Notes: generated from the sequence alone by a model not told the origin. Positions 1 through 9,331 are shown, counted from the first letter of the stretch. The stretch is DNA of 64,000 nt from JAFLCM01 sp046154665 (GCA_046154665.1 JBJXFG010000002.1:1-64000); one strand, 5' to 3'. Numbers and translations: made by a program.

Positions 1-74
1 CCCGCGGCGATCTGGTTCGCCACCAGCGTCGAGAGCACACGGATCTCCGGGATGGCACGGGCCTGAGCGGGCAT
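1..74 (-). CDS. mutL: DNA mismatch repair protein MutL, N-terminal fragment (cut by window edge)
   Basis: Reading leftwards from an ATG at 72-74, the first 24 codons end in IRVLSTLVANQIAA followed by a glycine codon. This matches the start of MutL, whose GHKL ATPase domain opens with IRxLxxxxxNQIAAGEV. MutL couples MutS mismatch recognition to strand incision and excision in the cytoplasm. About ten residues precede the conserved block, slightly more than usual. The rest lies outside the window. It is divergent from the pirin gene, so the 162 bp between them should hold both promoters. The family call rests on this short but very characteristic block. Confidence 0.8.
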   Translation of the reverse strand, partial: MPAQARAIPEIRVLSTLVANQIAA

Positions 75-236
75 CGGGCCGAGTGTATGCGTGGGATCGC
101 GTCGGCCTGTTCGGGGTGCGGCGTCGTTCCCGCCCTGAGAAGCACGAACTCGTTCGGTGTCCGCGCGGTGCCTGCGCGCCGCACTCCGTCAAGGCATCTA
201 AGAGGCGAACAATCGCATTCTCGAAAGGAGTCTCCC

Positions 237-959
237 GTGACCACCGCCGCCGTCAACGACACACTGACCATCACGCTCCGCCCCAGCGCCGAGCGTGGGC
301 ACTTCGATCACGGCTGGCTCGACGCGCGCCACACCTTCTCTTTCGGCGCGTACCACGACCCGGCCTACATGGGCTTCGGCGCGCTCCGCGTCATCAACGA
401 GGACATCGTCGCGCCCGGGCGCGGCTTCCCCCCGCACCCGCACCGCGAGATGGAGATCATCACCTATATCCTCTCGGGAGAACTCGAACACACCGACAGC
501 CTGGGCAACCGCGGCATCATCCGCCCCGGCGAGATCCAGCGCATCAGCGCGGGCAGCGGCATCCGCCACAGCGAGACCAATGCGTCGCGCGAGACGCCCG
601 TTCACCTGCTGCAGATCTGGATCGTGCCGTCGAAATCCGGTGGCGCGCCGTCGTATGACCAGCGGTCGATCCGGGCCGTGCCCGGGAGGCTGCGCCCCAT
701 CGTGACGCGCGACGGGCGCGACGGCACGATCGACATCCGCCAGGACGCCGCCATCCTCGCGGGCTCGTTCCCCGAAGGCGGGAAGGCCACGCACGCCGTG
801 CTCACCGGTCGGCGCGCCTGGGTCCAGATGGCCCGCGCCGGGGGCGCGCTCAACGGCGTGCGCCTCGAGCCGGGCGACGGCGCGGGCATCACCGGCACCG
901 GCGAGATCGCCCTTGAGCTCGACGCCGGCGCGGAAGTGCTGCTGTTCGATGTGCCCTGA
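237..959 (+). CDS. Pirin family protein (YhhW-like bicupin)
   Basis: A 240-residue cupin protein. The GTG at 237 is chosen because AAAGGAG at 224-230 gives ideal spacing; the longer upstream frame has no such support. The pirin metal site is visible: His67 and His69 in PPHPHREME, then His111 and Glu113 in IRHSE, with almost the spacing of human pirin. The N-terminal block HTFSFGAYHDPAYMGFG is typical of the YhhW/pirin group. Some members have quercetin 2,3-dioxygenase activity and others act as redox-sensing cofactors, so the substrate is unknown. It is probably cytoplasmic. A strong hairpin follows the stop, so it looks monocistronic. Family call sure, function open. Confidence 0.9.
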   Translation: MTTAAVNDTLTITLRPSAERGHFDHGWLDARHTFSFGAYHDPAYMGFGALRVINEDIVAPGRGFPPHPHREMEIITYILSGELEHTDSLGNRGIIRPGEIQRISAGSGIRHSETNASRETPVHLLQIWIVPSKSGGAPSYDQRSIRAVPGRLRPIVTRDGRDGTIDIRQDAAILAGSFPEGGKATHAVLTGRRAWVQMARAGGALNGVRLEPGDGAGITGTGEIALELDAGAEVLLFDVP

Positions 960-975
960 CGAATCCTGCGCGAGT

Positions 976-1013
976 GCGGGGCCGACCGCTCGCGCGGTCG
1001 GCCCCGCTTTCAT
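976..1013 (+). terminator. Hairpin terminator after pirin, carrying a dispersed 20-bp palindrome
   Basis: A 13-bp perfect stem (976-988 with 995-1007), loop CTCGCG, followed by TTTCAT. The core CCGACCGCTCGCGCGGTCGG (982-1001) recurs identically at 27401-27420 inside another repeat element, so this may be a dispersed palindrome acting as a terminator rather than a dedicated one. Confidence 0.7.
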
Positions 1014-1126
1014 CGTGTCGCCTTCGCGTTACGGTTTCATTCTGGTGCCCGATTGCCGCGGCGGTACGCTCCTCCGCAAGCGCGCCGGGGAATGGCGCGC
1101 GGCCCACTTTCGCCGAGGAACACCCG

Positions 1127-2140
1127 ATGACCATTACCGCCATGGCCGCCAAGTCCCCCAAGGGCAAGCTCGAACGCTTCGACTTCGAGCCCGACCCGTT
1201 GGGCGACGACCACGTCGAGATCGCCGTCACACATTGCGGCATCTGCCACTCCGACCTCTCGATGCTCAACAACGACTGGGGGCTGACCGCGTTCCCCTTC
1301 GTACCCGGGCACGAGGTGAGCGGCACGGTGGCGGCGCTGGGTTCGCGCGTGAAGCATCTTCAGGTCGGCCAGCGCGTCGGCCTGGGCTGGTTCAGCAGGT
1401 CGTGCCTGACCTGCCGCCAGTGCATGCGCGGCGACCACAACCTCTGCCCCACCGCCGAGCAGACCATCGTCGGTCGTCACGGCGGGTTCGCCTCGCGCGT
1501 CCGCGCCAAGGCCGAGTGGTGCGTCGCCATTCCCGAGGGCGTCGATCTCGTCTCCGCCGGGCCGCTGTTCTGCGGCGGGATCACCGTTTTCAATCCCGTC
1601 GTGCAGTTCGGCGTGCGGCCCACCGACCGCGTCGGCGTCGTCGGCATCGGCGGCCTGGGGCACATGGCCCTGGCCTTCCTCAACAAGTGGGGCTGCGAGG
1701 TGACGGCGTTCACGAGCAGCGCGGCGAAATCCGCCGAGGCCATCAAGCTCGGCGCTCATCGCGCCGTGACGAGCACCGACGAGAACGAACTCGCCAAACT
1801 CGCGGGGCAGCTTGATTTCATTCTTGTGACGGCGAACGTGACGCTGCCGTGGATGGCGTACATCAACGCGCTGTCGCCCAAGGGCCGCCTGCACTTCGTG
1901 GGCGCGGTGCTGGAGCCGGTGCCGGTGCCGATCTTCCCGTTGATCATGGGCCAGAAGAGCCTGAGCGCCTCGCCGCTGGGCTCGCCGGCGAACACGGCGA
2001 CGATGCTGGATTTCTGCGCCCGGCACAAGATCAGGCCGGTGTGCGAAGTGTTCCCGCTCAGCAAGGCGAACGAGGCTCTGGAGCACCTGCACGCGGGCAA
2101 GGCGCGGTACCGGATTGTGCTCGAGAATGACTTGAAATGA
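1127..2140 (+). CDS. Zinc-dependent NAD(P) alcohol dehydrogenase (YahK/CAD type)
   Basis: A 337-residue medium-chain dehydrogenase that interconverts alcohols and aldehydes using NAD(P). Visible motifs: catalytic zinc ligands Cys37 in CGICHSD, His62-Glu63 in GHE and Cys149 in LFCGG; structural zinc cysteines 93, 96, 99 and 107; and the Rossmann motif GVVGIGGLGHMA near residue 170. The CGICHSDL signature places it with cinnamyl-alcohol/aldehyde reductases such as YahK. The start at 1127 follows GAGGA at 1115-1119; an ATG five codons on is possible. Its TGA overlaps the ATG of the next gene (ATGA at 2137-2140), so the two are probably translationally coupled. The substrate cannot be read from sequence. 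Confidence 0.92.
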   Translation: MTITAMAAKSPKGKLERFDFEPDPLGDDHVEIAVTHCGICHSDLSMLNNDWGLTAFPFVPGHEVSGTVAALGSRVKHLQVGQRVGLGWFSRSCLTCRQCMRGDHNLCPTAEQTIVGRHGGFASRVRAKAEWCVAIPEGVDLVSAGPLFCGGITVFNPVVQFGVRPTDRVGVVGIGGLGHMALAFLNKWGCEVTAFTSSAAKSAEAIKLGAHRAVTSTDENELAKLAGQLDFILVTANVTLPWMAYINALSPKGRLHFVGAVLEPVPVPIFPLIMGQKSLSASPLGSPANTATMLDFCARHKIRPVCEVFPLSKANEALEHLHAGKARYRIVLENDLK

Positions 2141-2631
2141 GGCCCGCTGCGATGACGCCCCGCGACTACTCCCGCCTGCGGTTCGAGCCCGCTCGCGATC
2201 CCGACGCCGCCATGAAGGCCTTCGTCGACGCCGCGTGGGATGCCCTCGCGCCGCAGGGTGTTTCTTGGATCGGCTTCTACTTCAAGGACGAACGCACCGA
2301 CACCATGACCCTCGGGCACCGGCGCGACAAGCCCGCGTGCAGCCCCATCGGGCTCCACGGCGTGTGCGGGCGCGGGTGGCGCGAGCAGCGCACCATCATC
2401 GTGCGCGATGTGCGCCTGCTGGGGCCCGACTATGTCGCTTGCGACCCGCGCGATCAGAGCGAGGTTGTCGTGCCGCTCTTTGACCGCGGCGGCGTCTGCA
2501 CGGGCGTGCTCGATGTCGATTCGTTCGATGTTGGCGCGTTCACCGAGTACGACGCCCGGGAACTGGCGCGGCTGCTGATCGAAGCGGGGTTGACCTCGCC
2601 GCGCGCCTGGGATGTTCCGATCCTGATTTGA
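2137..2631 (+). CDS. GAF-domain free methionine-R-sulfoxide reductase-like protein
   Basis: A 164-residue single GAF domain. The three cysteines Cys68, Cys77 and Cys102 have nearly the spacing of the catalytic triad in E. coli MsrC (fRMsr), and YVACDPRDQSEVVVPLF then GVLDVDS matches that family. fRMsr reduces free methionine-R-sulfoxide in the cytoplasm using thioredoxin. The start overlaps the dehydrogenase stop by four bases; an ATG at 2152 is an alternative. Pairing with an oxidoreductase and pirin hints at redox or oxidative-stress physiology, which is inference. A generic GAF sensor is less likely because all three cysteines are kept. Confidence 0.78.
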   Translation: MRPAAMTPRDYSRLRFEPARDPDAAMKAFVDAAWDALAPQGVSWIGFYFKDERTDTMTLGHRRDKPACSPIGLHGVCGRGWREQRTIIVRDVRLLGPDYVACDPRDQSEVVVPLFDRGGVCTGVLDVDSFDVGAFTEYDARELARLLIEAGLTSPRAWDVPILI

Positions 2632-2663
2632 CGCGGCGTCATTTCTGCGGAGCGGCGTACCGA

Positions 2664-2747
2664 TCAGAGCCGACGGCGCAAGCCGTCGGTCCAAAGCCAG
2701 CCGAGTCATAGCCGGTTGGGACCGTCCGCGTGCGCGGACGGCTCTGA
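2664..2747. repeat. Paired-arm palindromic element, family A copy 1
   Basis: Left arm 2664-2695 begins TCAGAGCCG and ends GGTCCAAA. Right arm 2716-2747 is its approximate reverse complement, ending GGCTCTGA. Each arm also contains its own small palindrome (CGGCGCAAGCCG; CCGCGTGCGCGG), and the inner palindromes differ between arms. The same layout recurs at 27314-27427. Confidence 0.75.
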
Positions 2748-2867
2748 CCCGGCTCGTCCAATGAGAGACCGCTCCAGGCGGTTCGTTCATTCGTCACAAC
2801 CAAACCGCGGTGTCGGCGTCCGTGCGCCGGCCTCCGTGCGCGGAGGTCCCGCAGGACACCGCCGGGT

Positions 2868-2917
2868 ACACAAACGGACAGGGCGCGCGCCCCAATAGGT
2901 GCAAGGGCACGCGCCCT
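2868..2917 (-). terminator. Terminator of the metallophosphoesterase gene
   Basis: A 13-bp stem (2880-2892 with 2905-2917, one G-T pair) lies just past the - strand stop. It is followed on that strand by GTCCGTTTGTG, a moderately T-rich tail. Confidence 0.65.
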
Positions 2918-2949
2918 GGGATGAACGAAGCGGAAACGCGACGGCTCTC

Positions 2950-5310
2950 TCAGCGGCACGCCGTGCCGAACGCACCGAGGAAGGTCGTCAGGTCAAGCGT
3001 GTTGACGCAGCCGCTGGCGTCGAAGTCGGCGGCGGCGAGGTAGCCCGCGTCGCCGGCGCAGGTGCCGAACGCGCCGAGCATCAGCGTCAGGTCGGTCGTG
3101 TTGACCGCCTGGTCGTTGTTGATGTCGCCCACGCACACCGGGGGCGGCGGCGGTGCGATGTAGCGGACCACCAGCGTCGGGCGCTGGGTCGCGGTCGCGG
3201 CCTCGGAAGTCGAGAAGTCGACGCCGTTGGACGCGTTGGCGAAGGGGCGGAGCAACAGGCCGTTGTTCGGGCTGCCGGCGATCCACGCCTGCACCGCCTC
3301 GGTGACGTCAAGGTACAGCGTGCCGGTGCCGATGGCCGCGGACGATGCGTTCGCGCCGGCCGACGACAGCATGAAGACTTCACCCTCGGCATCGTCGAGC
3401 GATACGCCGTTGCCCAGGCTGTTCCACGTCGCGCCGGTGGCCCAAGGTGCGATCATCCGATGGACGGTGAAGCCGCTGCCGAAGTCGGTCACGTTCAGCA
3501 GCAGCTGAGCCGAGGTGACACGAGCCCCGGCGGGCACCTGACCGGCACCGTTGCCGAACAGGCCGTCAAACTTCAGCAGGCCCTGCGTGTCGTTGCCGCT
3601 GGCGTTGGGGTCGTCGGCGTCGATCGTCATCAGCGCGTTGGTATCCTGCGCGGTGGCCGGGTCCGCCTGACGCAACTCGGTATCGATCGTGCCCGCGTAG
3701 CCGTTCAGCCCCTGGCGGAAAGTCTTCACGCTCACCGGCTCGGTCGGCACGGTGACGATGAGCTGCGGGCGGGTCGACGCCGTCGCGTTCTCGGAAGTGT
3801 TGAAGTCAATGCCGTTGGTCCCGGCGCTGGCGGGCAGCACGGCCCACCCGTGGTTGGTCGCGCCGTTCATCCAGGCCCGCAGCGAAGCGGTGACGTCAAG
3901 GTCGAGGAAGCCATTGGGGACGACCGCGTTGGCGTTGTTGGCACCGAGAAAAGCCTCGGGCGCGCCCATGGCCTCCACGCCGTCGGCGGTGATCCCCGCC
4001 GTGAGGCTGTTCCAGGTGGCGTTCTCGTCCCATGCGGTGAGCATGCGGTGGAAGCTCCAGAAGCTGCCGGGGTTGACGATGTTGACGCGGAGCTTGGCGT
4101 GGAGCACGTCGGAGTCCGAGGCGATCTGGCCTGCGCCCGCGCCGAACAGCCCATCAAAGCGGATCAACCCCGCGGTGGGGCCGCTGGGCGTGCCGTCGAG
4201 GGCGTCGACGCTGATCGAGACGGCACCGCCCGCCGCCGCCGCGGGCGTGGCGCTGGAGAGCTGGGTGTCGCTGGTGCCGGCGTAGCCGCTCTGGCCTTCC
4301 TGGAAGACGCGCGTGCTGAACTTGGGGGCCGGGGGCGTGCCGGTGGCGAAGCGGCGCGCGAAATCGAACGGGACCGCGAAGCGGCTCAGCGCGTCGTCCT
4401 GGAACTGGTTGAGCGAGACCGAGTATGTGCGGACCAGCAGCTGGTCGTTGGGGACGTCGAACTTGACGTAGCGCAGCCAGCCCTGGCCGCCCACGGCGTA
4501 GTCCTGGTAGTCCGAGAGGAACTCAAAGACCTCGCTGCCGGCGATGTTGACGCCAAACTGGTGGTGCTCGCCGTCGAACCCGCTGTGCCCGCGGTGGTGG
4601 TGCCCGCACTCGATCATGAAGATCGAGGGGTTGTTCTGGATGAGGCTGTTAAAGGTGAAGTTGCCGGCGCCGGTGCGGCCTGCACCGTTGCCCGACGTGT
4701 CGGCGTCCTGCAAGTGTTCGTGTGTGTTGATGATGACCGGGAGGCCGGGGTTGGCGTTGATCTGGCTCTGGGCCCACGAGAGGGCGGTGGCGTCGGGCTG
4801 CCACTCGAGGGTGAGGTTGAGGAACGTGTACCCGCCGGCGGTGAAGGTGGCGGCGAAGTTCTCGTTGTCCGACGCCGACCCGAGGAACCACGGGTACGAG
4901 GTGTACCGCGTCGGGCCGAACCAGGGCTGGAAGGCGGAGGTGCCGCTGGCCTTGCTGCTGACGGTGTTGTAATCGTGGTTGCCAACGGCGGCGGCGTAGG
5001 GGAGAACGCCGTCGAGCAGGTCCATCGCGGCGTCGGCGCGGGTCCACTCGATGGTGTTCCCGCCGTTGGCCCCGTTCTGGACGATGTCGCCGATGTGGTT
5101 GACGAAGGCGATGTTGAGGCGTGCCTTGCTGTTCACGATCCACTGGGTCTGGGCGGTGAAGGTGGCCGGGAAACTCTGGCTGTAGAACTGCGTGTCGGGG
5201 ATGTGGACCAGGGTGAACGCGTTGCCCGCTGAGCCCCCGGCGTGACACGCACCCGTGAGGGCGAGCAGGGCGGCGACGGACAGCGAGGTGGAAGCATGGC
5301 GACGGTGCAT
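2950..5310 (-). CDS. Secreted metallophosphoesterase with two DNRLRE domains and a dockerin-like tail
   Basis: 786 residues. Signal peptide about 1-24; calcineurin-like metallophosphoesterase about 30-300 with GDIV, GNHDYN, NTHEHLQ and GHHHRG metal-ligand motifs; two DNRLRE-type beta-sandwich domains (about 330-520 and 535-715), each with FRQG/FQEG...GYAGT, LLKFDGLFG and VTASL/VTEAV...W blocks; then a tandem dockerin-like module (two Ca-loop repeats, GDINNDQAVNTTDL and AADFDASGCVNTLDL). It probably cleaves phosphoesters outside the cell; the substrate is unknown. The ATG follows CGGAG. A run TGAC near the signal peptide end is a poor lipobox, so I favour ordinary signal-peptidase cleavage. 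It lies downstream of another secreted dockerin protein on the same strand, 175 bp apart. Confidence 0.85.
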   Translation of the reverse strand: MHRRHASTSLSVAALLALTGACHAGGSAGNAFTLVHIPDTQFYSQSFPATFTAQTQWIVNSKARLNIAFVNHIGDIVQNGANGGNTIEWTRADAAMDLLDGVLPYAAAVGNHDYNTVSSKASGTSAFQPWFGPTRYTSYPWFLGSASDNENFAATFTAGGYTFLNLTLEWQPDATALSWAQSQINANPGLPVIINTHEHLQDADTSGNGAGRTGAGNFTFNSLIQNNPSIFMIECGHHHRGHSGFDGEHHQFGVNIAGSEVFEFLSDYQDYAVGGQGWLRYVKFDVPNDQLLVRTYSVSLNQFQDDALSRFAVPFDFARRFATGTPPAPKFSTRVFQEGQSGYAGTSDTQLSSATPAAAAGGAVSISVDALDGTPSGPTAGLIRFDGLFGAGAGQIASDSDVLHAKLRVNIVNPGSFWSFHRMLTAWDENATWNSLTAGITADGVEAMGAPEAFLGANNANAVVPNGFLDLDVTASLRAWMNGATNHGWAVLPASAGTNGIDFNTSENATASTRPQLIVTVPTEPVSVKTFRQGLNGYAGTIDTELRQADPATAQDTNALMTIDADDPNASGNDTQGLLKFDGLFGNGAGQVPAGARVTSAQLLLNVTDFGSGFTVHRMIAPWATGATWNSLGNGVSLDDAEGEVFMLSSAGANASSAAIGTGTLYLDVTEAVQAWIAGSPNNGLLLRPFANASNGVDFSTSEAATATQRPTLVVRYIAPPPPPVCVGDINNDQAVNTTDLTLMLGAFGTCAGDAGYLAAADFDASGCVNTLDLTTFLGAFGTACR

Positions 5311-5485
5311 GTGGGCTCCGCGATCGGCGTGTCAACAAACTCGGGCGACCCCTCGCCGCCCGACCTTGCGCAAGCAGACCACACCCGCGTCTCGAATCCT
5401 CGAAGACCAAGCGAAGATCATGTGAAACCGGGCGAGCCCTCGCTCGCTCGATCCGTTGTCGCACCGCCTTGACCGCCGCGCCCTC

Positions 5486-8400
5486 TTAAGGACACGTCAG
5501 TCCGAATCGCCCGAGGAAACTCGTCAGGTCGGCGGTGTTGACACACCCGCTCGAGTCAAAGTCCGCCGACGCGACGTATCCCGGAGCACCCGTGCACGAG
5601 CCGAACGCACCGAGGAAGATCGTCAGGTCCGCGGTGTTGACGGCCCGGTCCGAGTTCACGTCGCCCACGCACGGCGCGCCGAGGCTGACGACGCTGAAGG
5701 TCGAGGCACCGATGCTGTTCGCGTAAGCGCTCGAGGCCAGGCCCAGGAAGGTGTTGGCCACGCCCGTGTTCGCGGTGCGATCGGGGAGCTCGGTCCAGCG
5801 GACGCCGTCGGTCGACCACGCGCCTCGCGCGGCGTTGGCGTTGATACGGGTCATGCGGACCCAGACGGGCGCGGTGAGCCCGCTGGTAATGGTGGTGACG
5901 TCGGTCCCGCCGAAGCCGCCCGAGCGATTCGAATAGATCAGCCGCCCGTCGCGCGTCAGCCCGAGGAAGACGTTGGCGGCGCACCCGCCGAGGTCTTGCC
6001 GGAACATCACGCCGGCGCGCGAGTTCGCGTTGTTGGCGGGCACGGCGTCAATCCGTGCCGTCACCGTGATGTTGTTGAACGCGCTGATGGGCTGGTAGGT
6101 GAAGTGGAACGAATCGCATCCCGCGGCGGGGAAGCCGTCAATCCTGCTGCCCGAACTGTTGATCGAGAACGAGTCGACCAGCGCGTTCGAGTTCGTGATC
6201 GTCCAGCCGAAGGGGAACGCGTCGATGTCGCGGTTGTCCCACGGCGGGGGCAGCGGATCGAAGAAGTTCACCGTTACGTCGTCGGTGGCGGAACTGACCG
6301 GGTCCTGGGCGCGGAGCCTGAGCACATACGCGCCGGTCGTCGGGAAGGTCACCGTCGTCGTCGGCGAAGTGACATCCGCGTACGTCACCGTGCCCGGCCC
6401 GCTCACGGTGTTCCAGAGCACCACGGGCGGCGTGCCCCCGGGCTGGTTGTCGTCGTTCACCTGCCCCTGCAGCGCGATGCTCGAGGTCGGGTTCTGCACC
6501 ACCAGATCGGGTCCCGCGTCGACCGCGGGCGGGTAGTTGGTGTAGCCCAGGCCGCCGAAATAGAGGTCCATCACCTCGGCGTGCTCGACGGGGCGGTCGT
6601 AGACGCGGACGTCGTCCATCACGCCGTCGTAGTACCGCGCGTTCGCGGTTGGCCGGCCCAGCCGCGTGACCGCCGCAAACGGGAAGTCCGTGACCTGCTG
6701 TTGCGTGACGGCGGTGCGTTTGCCGTCGACGTAGATTTCGGTGAAGCCCGGCACGCCGTTGGTGAGCGTGGTGTCCCACGAGGCGACGATGTGGTGCCAC
6801 TGGTTGTCGTTCAGGGTGAAGCCGTTGCCCATGACGATGTCCGGGAACGCGCCGCCTTCGATGAAGAGGAACACCGTGTCGTTGGGAGCCATGTTGAGAT
6901 GGACCTCCGGCTCGGGCCCGACGCCGTCGGCGTTGGGGTTGGCGGTGTTGGTGGCGTAGAAGAGCATGCCCAGATCGTTGAAATCAGTCCCGGTCTTAAT
7001 CCACATCGAGACCGCGCCCCGCGCCGCCGACGCGAGGTTGTTCGGCAACACCACATGGTCGTCGACGCCGTCGAAGTCGAGCGCGAACAGCAGCCCCGGC
7101 AGACCCGGCACCCACGACGGTCCGCCGAACGCGAAACCGGACAATCCGCCCAAGAGGTCCGGGACCACGTTTCCCGAGGTCTCGTTCATCGGGTAGTGCG
7201 CCACCGGCCCGGGCAGCACGGGTGCGCTGTCGAACTTCTCGGTGAAGACGCACAGCGCGGCCCCCCAGCCGTTGCCGGTCCGACGCGGGATTTCGTTGAA
7301 GAACAGGCGGCGCAGGGCCGTCCCGCGCGTCACCTCCGCGATGATCTTGTGGAACGCATTCGGCCCGTACGCGCTCTCGCCCACCACCACCGACATCGAG
7401 GCCTTGTCGCACACAAACATGGGCTGCTCGAGGGGCAGGTCGTTGACGGGGTAGATCAGCCCGCCAAGGATCTCGGTCTTGCCCGCGCTGGTCGTGCGCA
7501 CAATCGTGCCGGGCTTTTCGGTCTTGAAACCGAGCACCCACACGTCGCCGCCGTCGTTGAACATCTTGGTGCCGGAGTTCTCCGGGTTCAACTGGCGGAA
7601 CCAGGCGCGCTGCCCGTCCGAGATGTTCCACGGCCCGCCCACCACGTCCTCGGCGTGGAAGTCGCCCCGGTTGGCCCCCACGTACGGCGCATCCAGCAGC
7701 ATGTTGCGGATCGCCAGCGTGCCGGGGTTGCGGTGCTCGAACGAGATCGCAGAACCGATGCCATCGGTCTGCAGACGCTCGACCAGCACGACCGGCGCTG
7801 AGACGATGTCCGTCTTGAACATCGGCATCCCCGCGGAGGTCGATAGCGGCGGCGCGGCTTCGACGCTCGATTCCATCCCCATCAGACGGCGCACGCTGCC
7901 GCGCAGCACCACCGTTGACTTCAGGTAGTACCGCCCGGCGGGCAGAACCACGGTGGTCGCGCCCGAATCGATCGCGGCCTGGATGCCGATGGCGTCGTCG
8001 ATGGTGTTGTTGTCGGTGCCCAGGGCGCCGAAGTTCTCGACATTCGCCCACCAGCCCGCCGGATTTCCCGGCAGGTTCGCTGGGTTGTCCCACACCTGCT
8101 CTGGGAAGGCAGCCACGGGCAGCCCCAGCGAAGCGGGCGGGCGGCTGGTCGGCCAGATGCTGATGGCCCGCTGGTCGATGTGCTCGCCGGGGATGTTGGT
8201 GCCGGGGAGCAGCACGCCGTCGCGCGAGATGGCGGCGGCGTAGCCGGAGGTGGTGATGTTCCGCGCATACAGCCGCGCCTCGTTCACAATCGCCGCGGTG
8301 CCCGCCGCTCCGCCGGTGAGGTTGGCGTCGATGAGCGTCACCATGCCCCACTCAAAGAAGTTGGTGCCGTCCACGCGGTTGCGGATGGCGGGGACGGTGT

Positions 8401-9142
8401 TGTTGCTGTTGAGGCCGCGGATGCAGAGGATGTTCCAGATGTTGTCGATGCCGAAGACGCGCTGGTTGAGCAGCGTGATGTTCTCGAAGGTCATCGAGTA
8501 CTCGGTGCCGCCCATGCTGATGCCGGTGTCGAAGCCTTCGACACGCACGTTCCGCAGCATGCCGGGGCCCTTGTCGGAACCGTTCATGTCGATGCCGGTG
8601 AGGCCCAGGCGGGCCGGGTCGAGCGACCGAACGGTGACGTTGCGAGCCCCGCCCTGGTTGCTGCAGTGCAGCAGCAGGCCGACCGCGCCGGGGTTGCCGG
8701 GGCCGACTTCGATGGTCAGGTCATAGATCGACTTGCGGAACTCGTTGGCGCTGAAGCCCCCGGGCTCGCGCATCGAGACGACGCGCTTGCCACCAGGCCC
8801 GGCATAGGCCGGCAGGTTGGGCGCCAGCCGGATGATCGTCCCGTTCTGCGACTGCCCCTGCAGGGTGATCCGCGGGGTGGGGTAGAGAATGGTGTTCGAG
8901 ACGTTGTACACGCCGTCGGGCAGGTAGACCGTGAGCGCCGACGCGCCGGCGGGGCGCGGTGCGTTCAGCGCGGCGTTGATGGCGGCGGTGTCGTCGATGT
9001 TGTCGTTGGGGGTGGCGTTGTAGGGCGGGAGGCTCGCGTCAACGACGCGGACGCCGGGCGGGAACGTGACTTGGGCACGCGCCGCGTCCGCGGAGAATCC
9101 GACCAGCAGGGCCGCCGACAAAACCAGGTCTCGAGTTCTCAC
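5486..9142 (-). CDS. Large secreted pectate-lyase-fold protein with LamG, PKD and dockerin-like modules
   Basis: 1218 residues from a GTG at 9142 preceded by GGGAGA; the upstream frame extension lacks a signal peptide and is rejected. Order: signal peptide ending near AARAQ; a Pectate_lyase_3/GH28-type beta-helix (opening NDNIDDTAAINAAL and VYLPDGVYNVSNT); a second such unit (ENFGALGTDNNTIDDAIGIQ, VVLPAGRYYLKST); a LamG/concanavalin-like domain (LDFDGVDDHVVLP); a PKD domain (NYPPAVDAGPDLVV); a DUF1349-like jelly roll; and the C-terminal dockerin-like pair. It probably binds or cleaves polysaccharide. The two beta-helix openings resemble exo-beta-glucanase/rhamnogalacturonase-type paired folds, but catalytic residues cannot be assigned. 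Confidence 0.85.
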   Translation of the reverse strand: MRTRDLVLSAALLVGFSADAARAQVTFPPGVRVVDASLPPYNATPNDNIDDTAAINAALNAPRPAGASALTVYLPDGVYNVSNTILYPTPRITLQGQSQNGTIIRLAPNLPAYAGPGGKRVVSMREPGGFSANEFRKSIYDLTIEVGPGNPGAVGLLLHCSNQGGARNVTVRSLDPARLGLTGIDMNGSDKGPGMLRNVRVEGFDTGISMGGTEYSMTFENITLLNQRVFGIDNIWNILCIRGLNSNNTVPAIRNRVDGTNFFEWGMVTLIDANLTGGAAGTAAIVNEARLYARNITTSGYAAAISRDGVLLPGTNIPGEHIDQRAISIWPTSRPPASLGLPVAAFPEQVWDNPANLPGNPAGWWANVENFGALGTDNNTIDDAIGIQAAIDSGATTVVLPAGRYYLKSTVVLRGSVRRLMGMESSVEAAPPLSTSAGMPMFKTDIVSAPVVLVERLQTDGIGSAISFEHRNPGTLAIRNMLLDAPYVGANRGDFHAEDVVGGPWNISDGQRAWFRQLNPENSGTKMFNDGGDVWVLGFKTEKPGTIVRTTSAGKTEILGGLIYPVNDLPLEQPMFVCDKASMSVVVGESAYGPNAFHKIIAEVTRGTALRRLFFNEIPRRTGNGWGAALCVFTEKFDSAPVLPGPVAHYPMNETSGNVVPDLLGGLSGFAFGGPSWVPGLPGLLFALDFDGVDDHVVLPNNLASAARGAVSMWIKTGTDFNDLGMLFYATNTANPNADGVGPEPEVHLNMAPNDTVFLFIEGGAFPDIVMGNGFTLNDNQWHHIVASWDTTLTNGVPGFTEIYVDGKRTAVTQQQVTDFPFAAVTRLGRPTANARYYDGVMDDVRVYDRPVEHAEVMDLYFGGLGYTNYPPAVDAGPDLVVQNPTSSIALQGQVNDDNQPGGTPPVVLWNTVSGPGTVTYADVTSPTTTVTFPTTGAYVLRLRAQDPVSSATDDVTVNFFDPLPPPWDNRDIDAFPFGWTITNSNALVDSFSINSSGSRIDGFPAAGCDSFHFTYQPISAFNNITVTARIDAVPANNANSRAGVMFRQDLGGCAANVFLGLTRDGRLIYSNRSGGFGGTDVTTITSGLTAPVWVRMTRINANAARGAWSTDGVRWTELPDRTANTGVANTFLGLASSAYANSIGASTFSVVSLGAPCVGDVNSDRAVNTADLTIFLGAFGSCTGAPGYVASADFDSSGCVNTADLTSFLGRFGLTCP

Positions 9143-9331
9143 GGTCAGTCTCCCTATGTGCCGCTCACGTCGGTGCGTCAACCCGCGCCGCCGTGCCGAC
9201 CTTCTCTCACACTGTCTCATACGAACGAGGCGAGATCGACCGGGACACGTGATATTTTGAGACTCTTCACACGCTTCGGTCGTGTGGTGGGCGGATTTCC
9301 GCCGCGCGCGTGCGGCATGGGCTTCCACGTC

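Larger units (their letters stand above)
2632..2949. other. Intergenic stretch of palindromes between convergent genes
   Basis: This gap has no credible gene. It holds a paired-arm palindromic element (2664-2747), smaller hairpins such as ACCGCTCCAGGCGGT near 2765 and CCTCCGTGCGCGGAGG near 2835, and a terminator for the - strand gene. Short frames here are repeat sequence. Confidence 0.7.

Noticed and set aside
2899..5232. 777-residue + strand frame over the metallophosphoesterase
   Set aside because: Antisense to a gene with clear motifs; Val/Gly/Arg-rich nonsense composition. A high-GC shadow.
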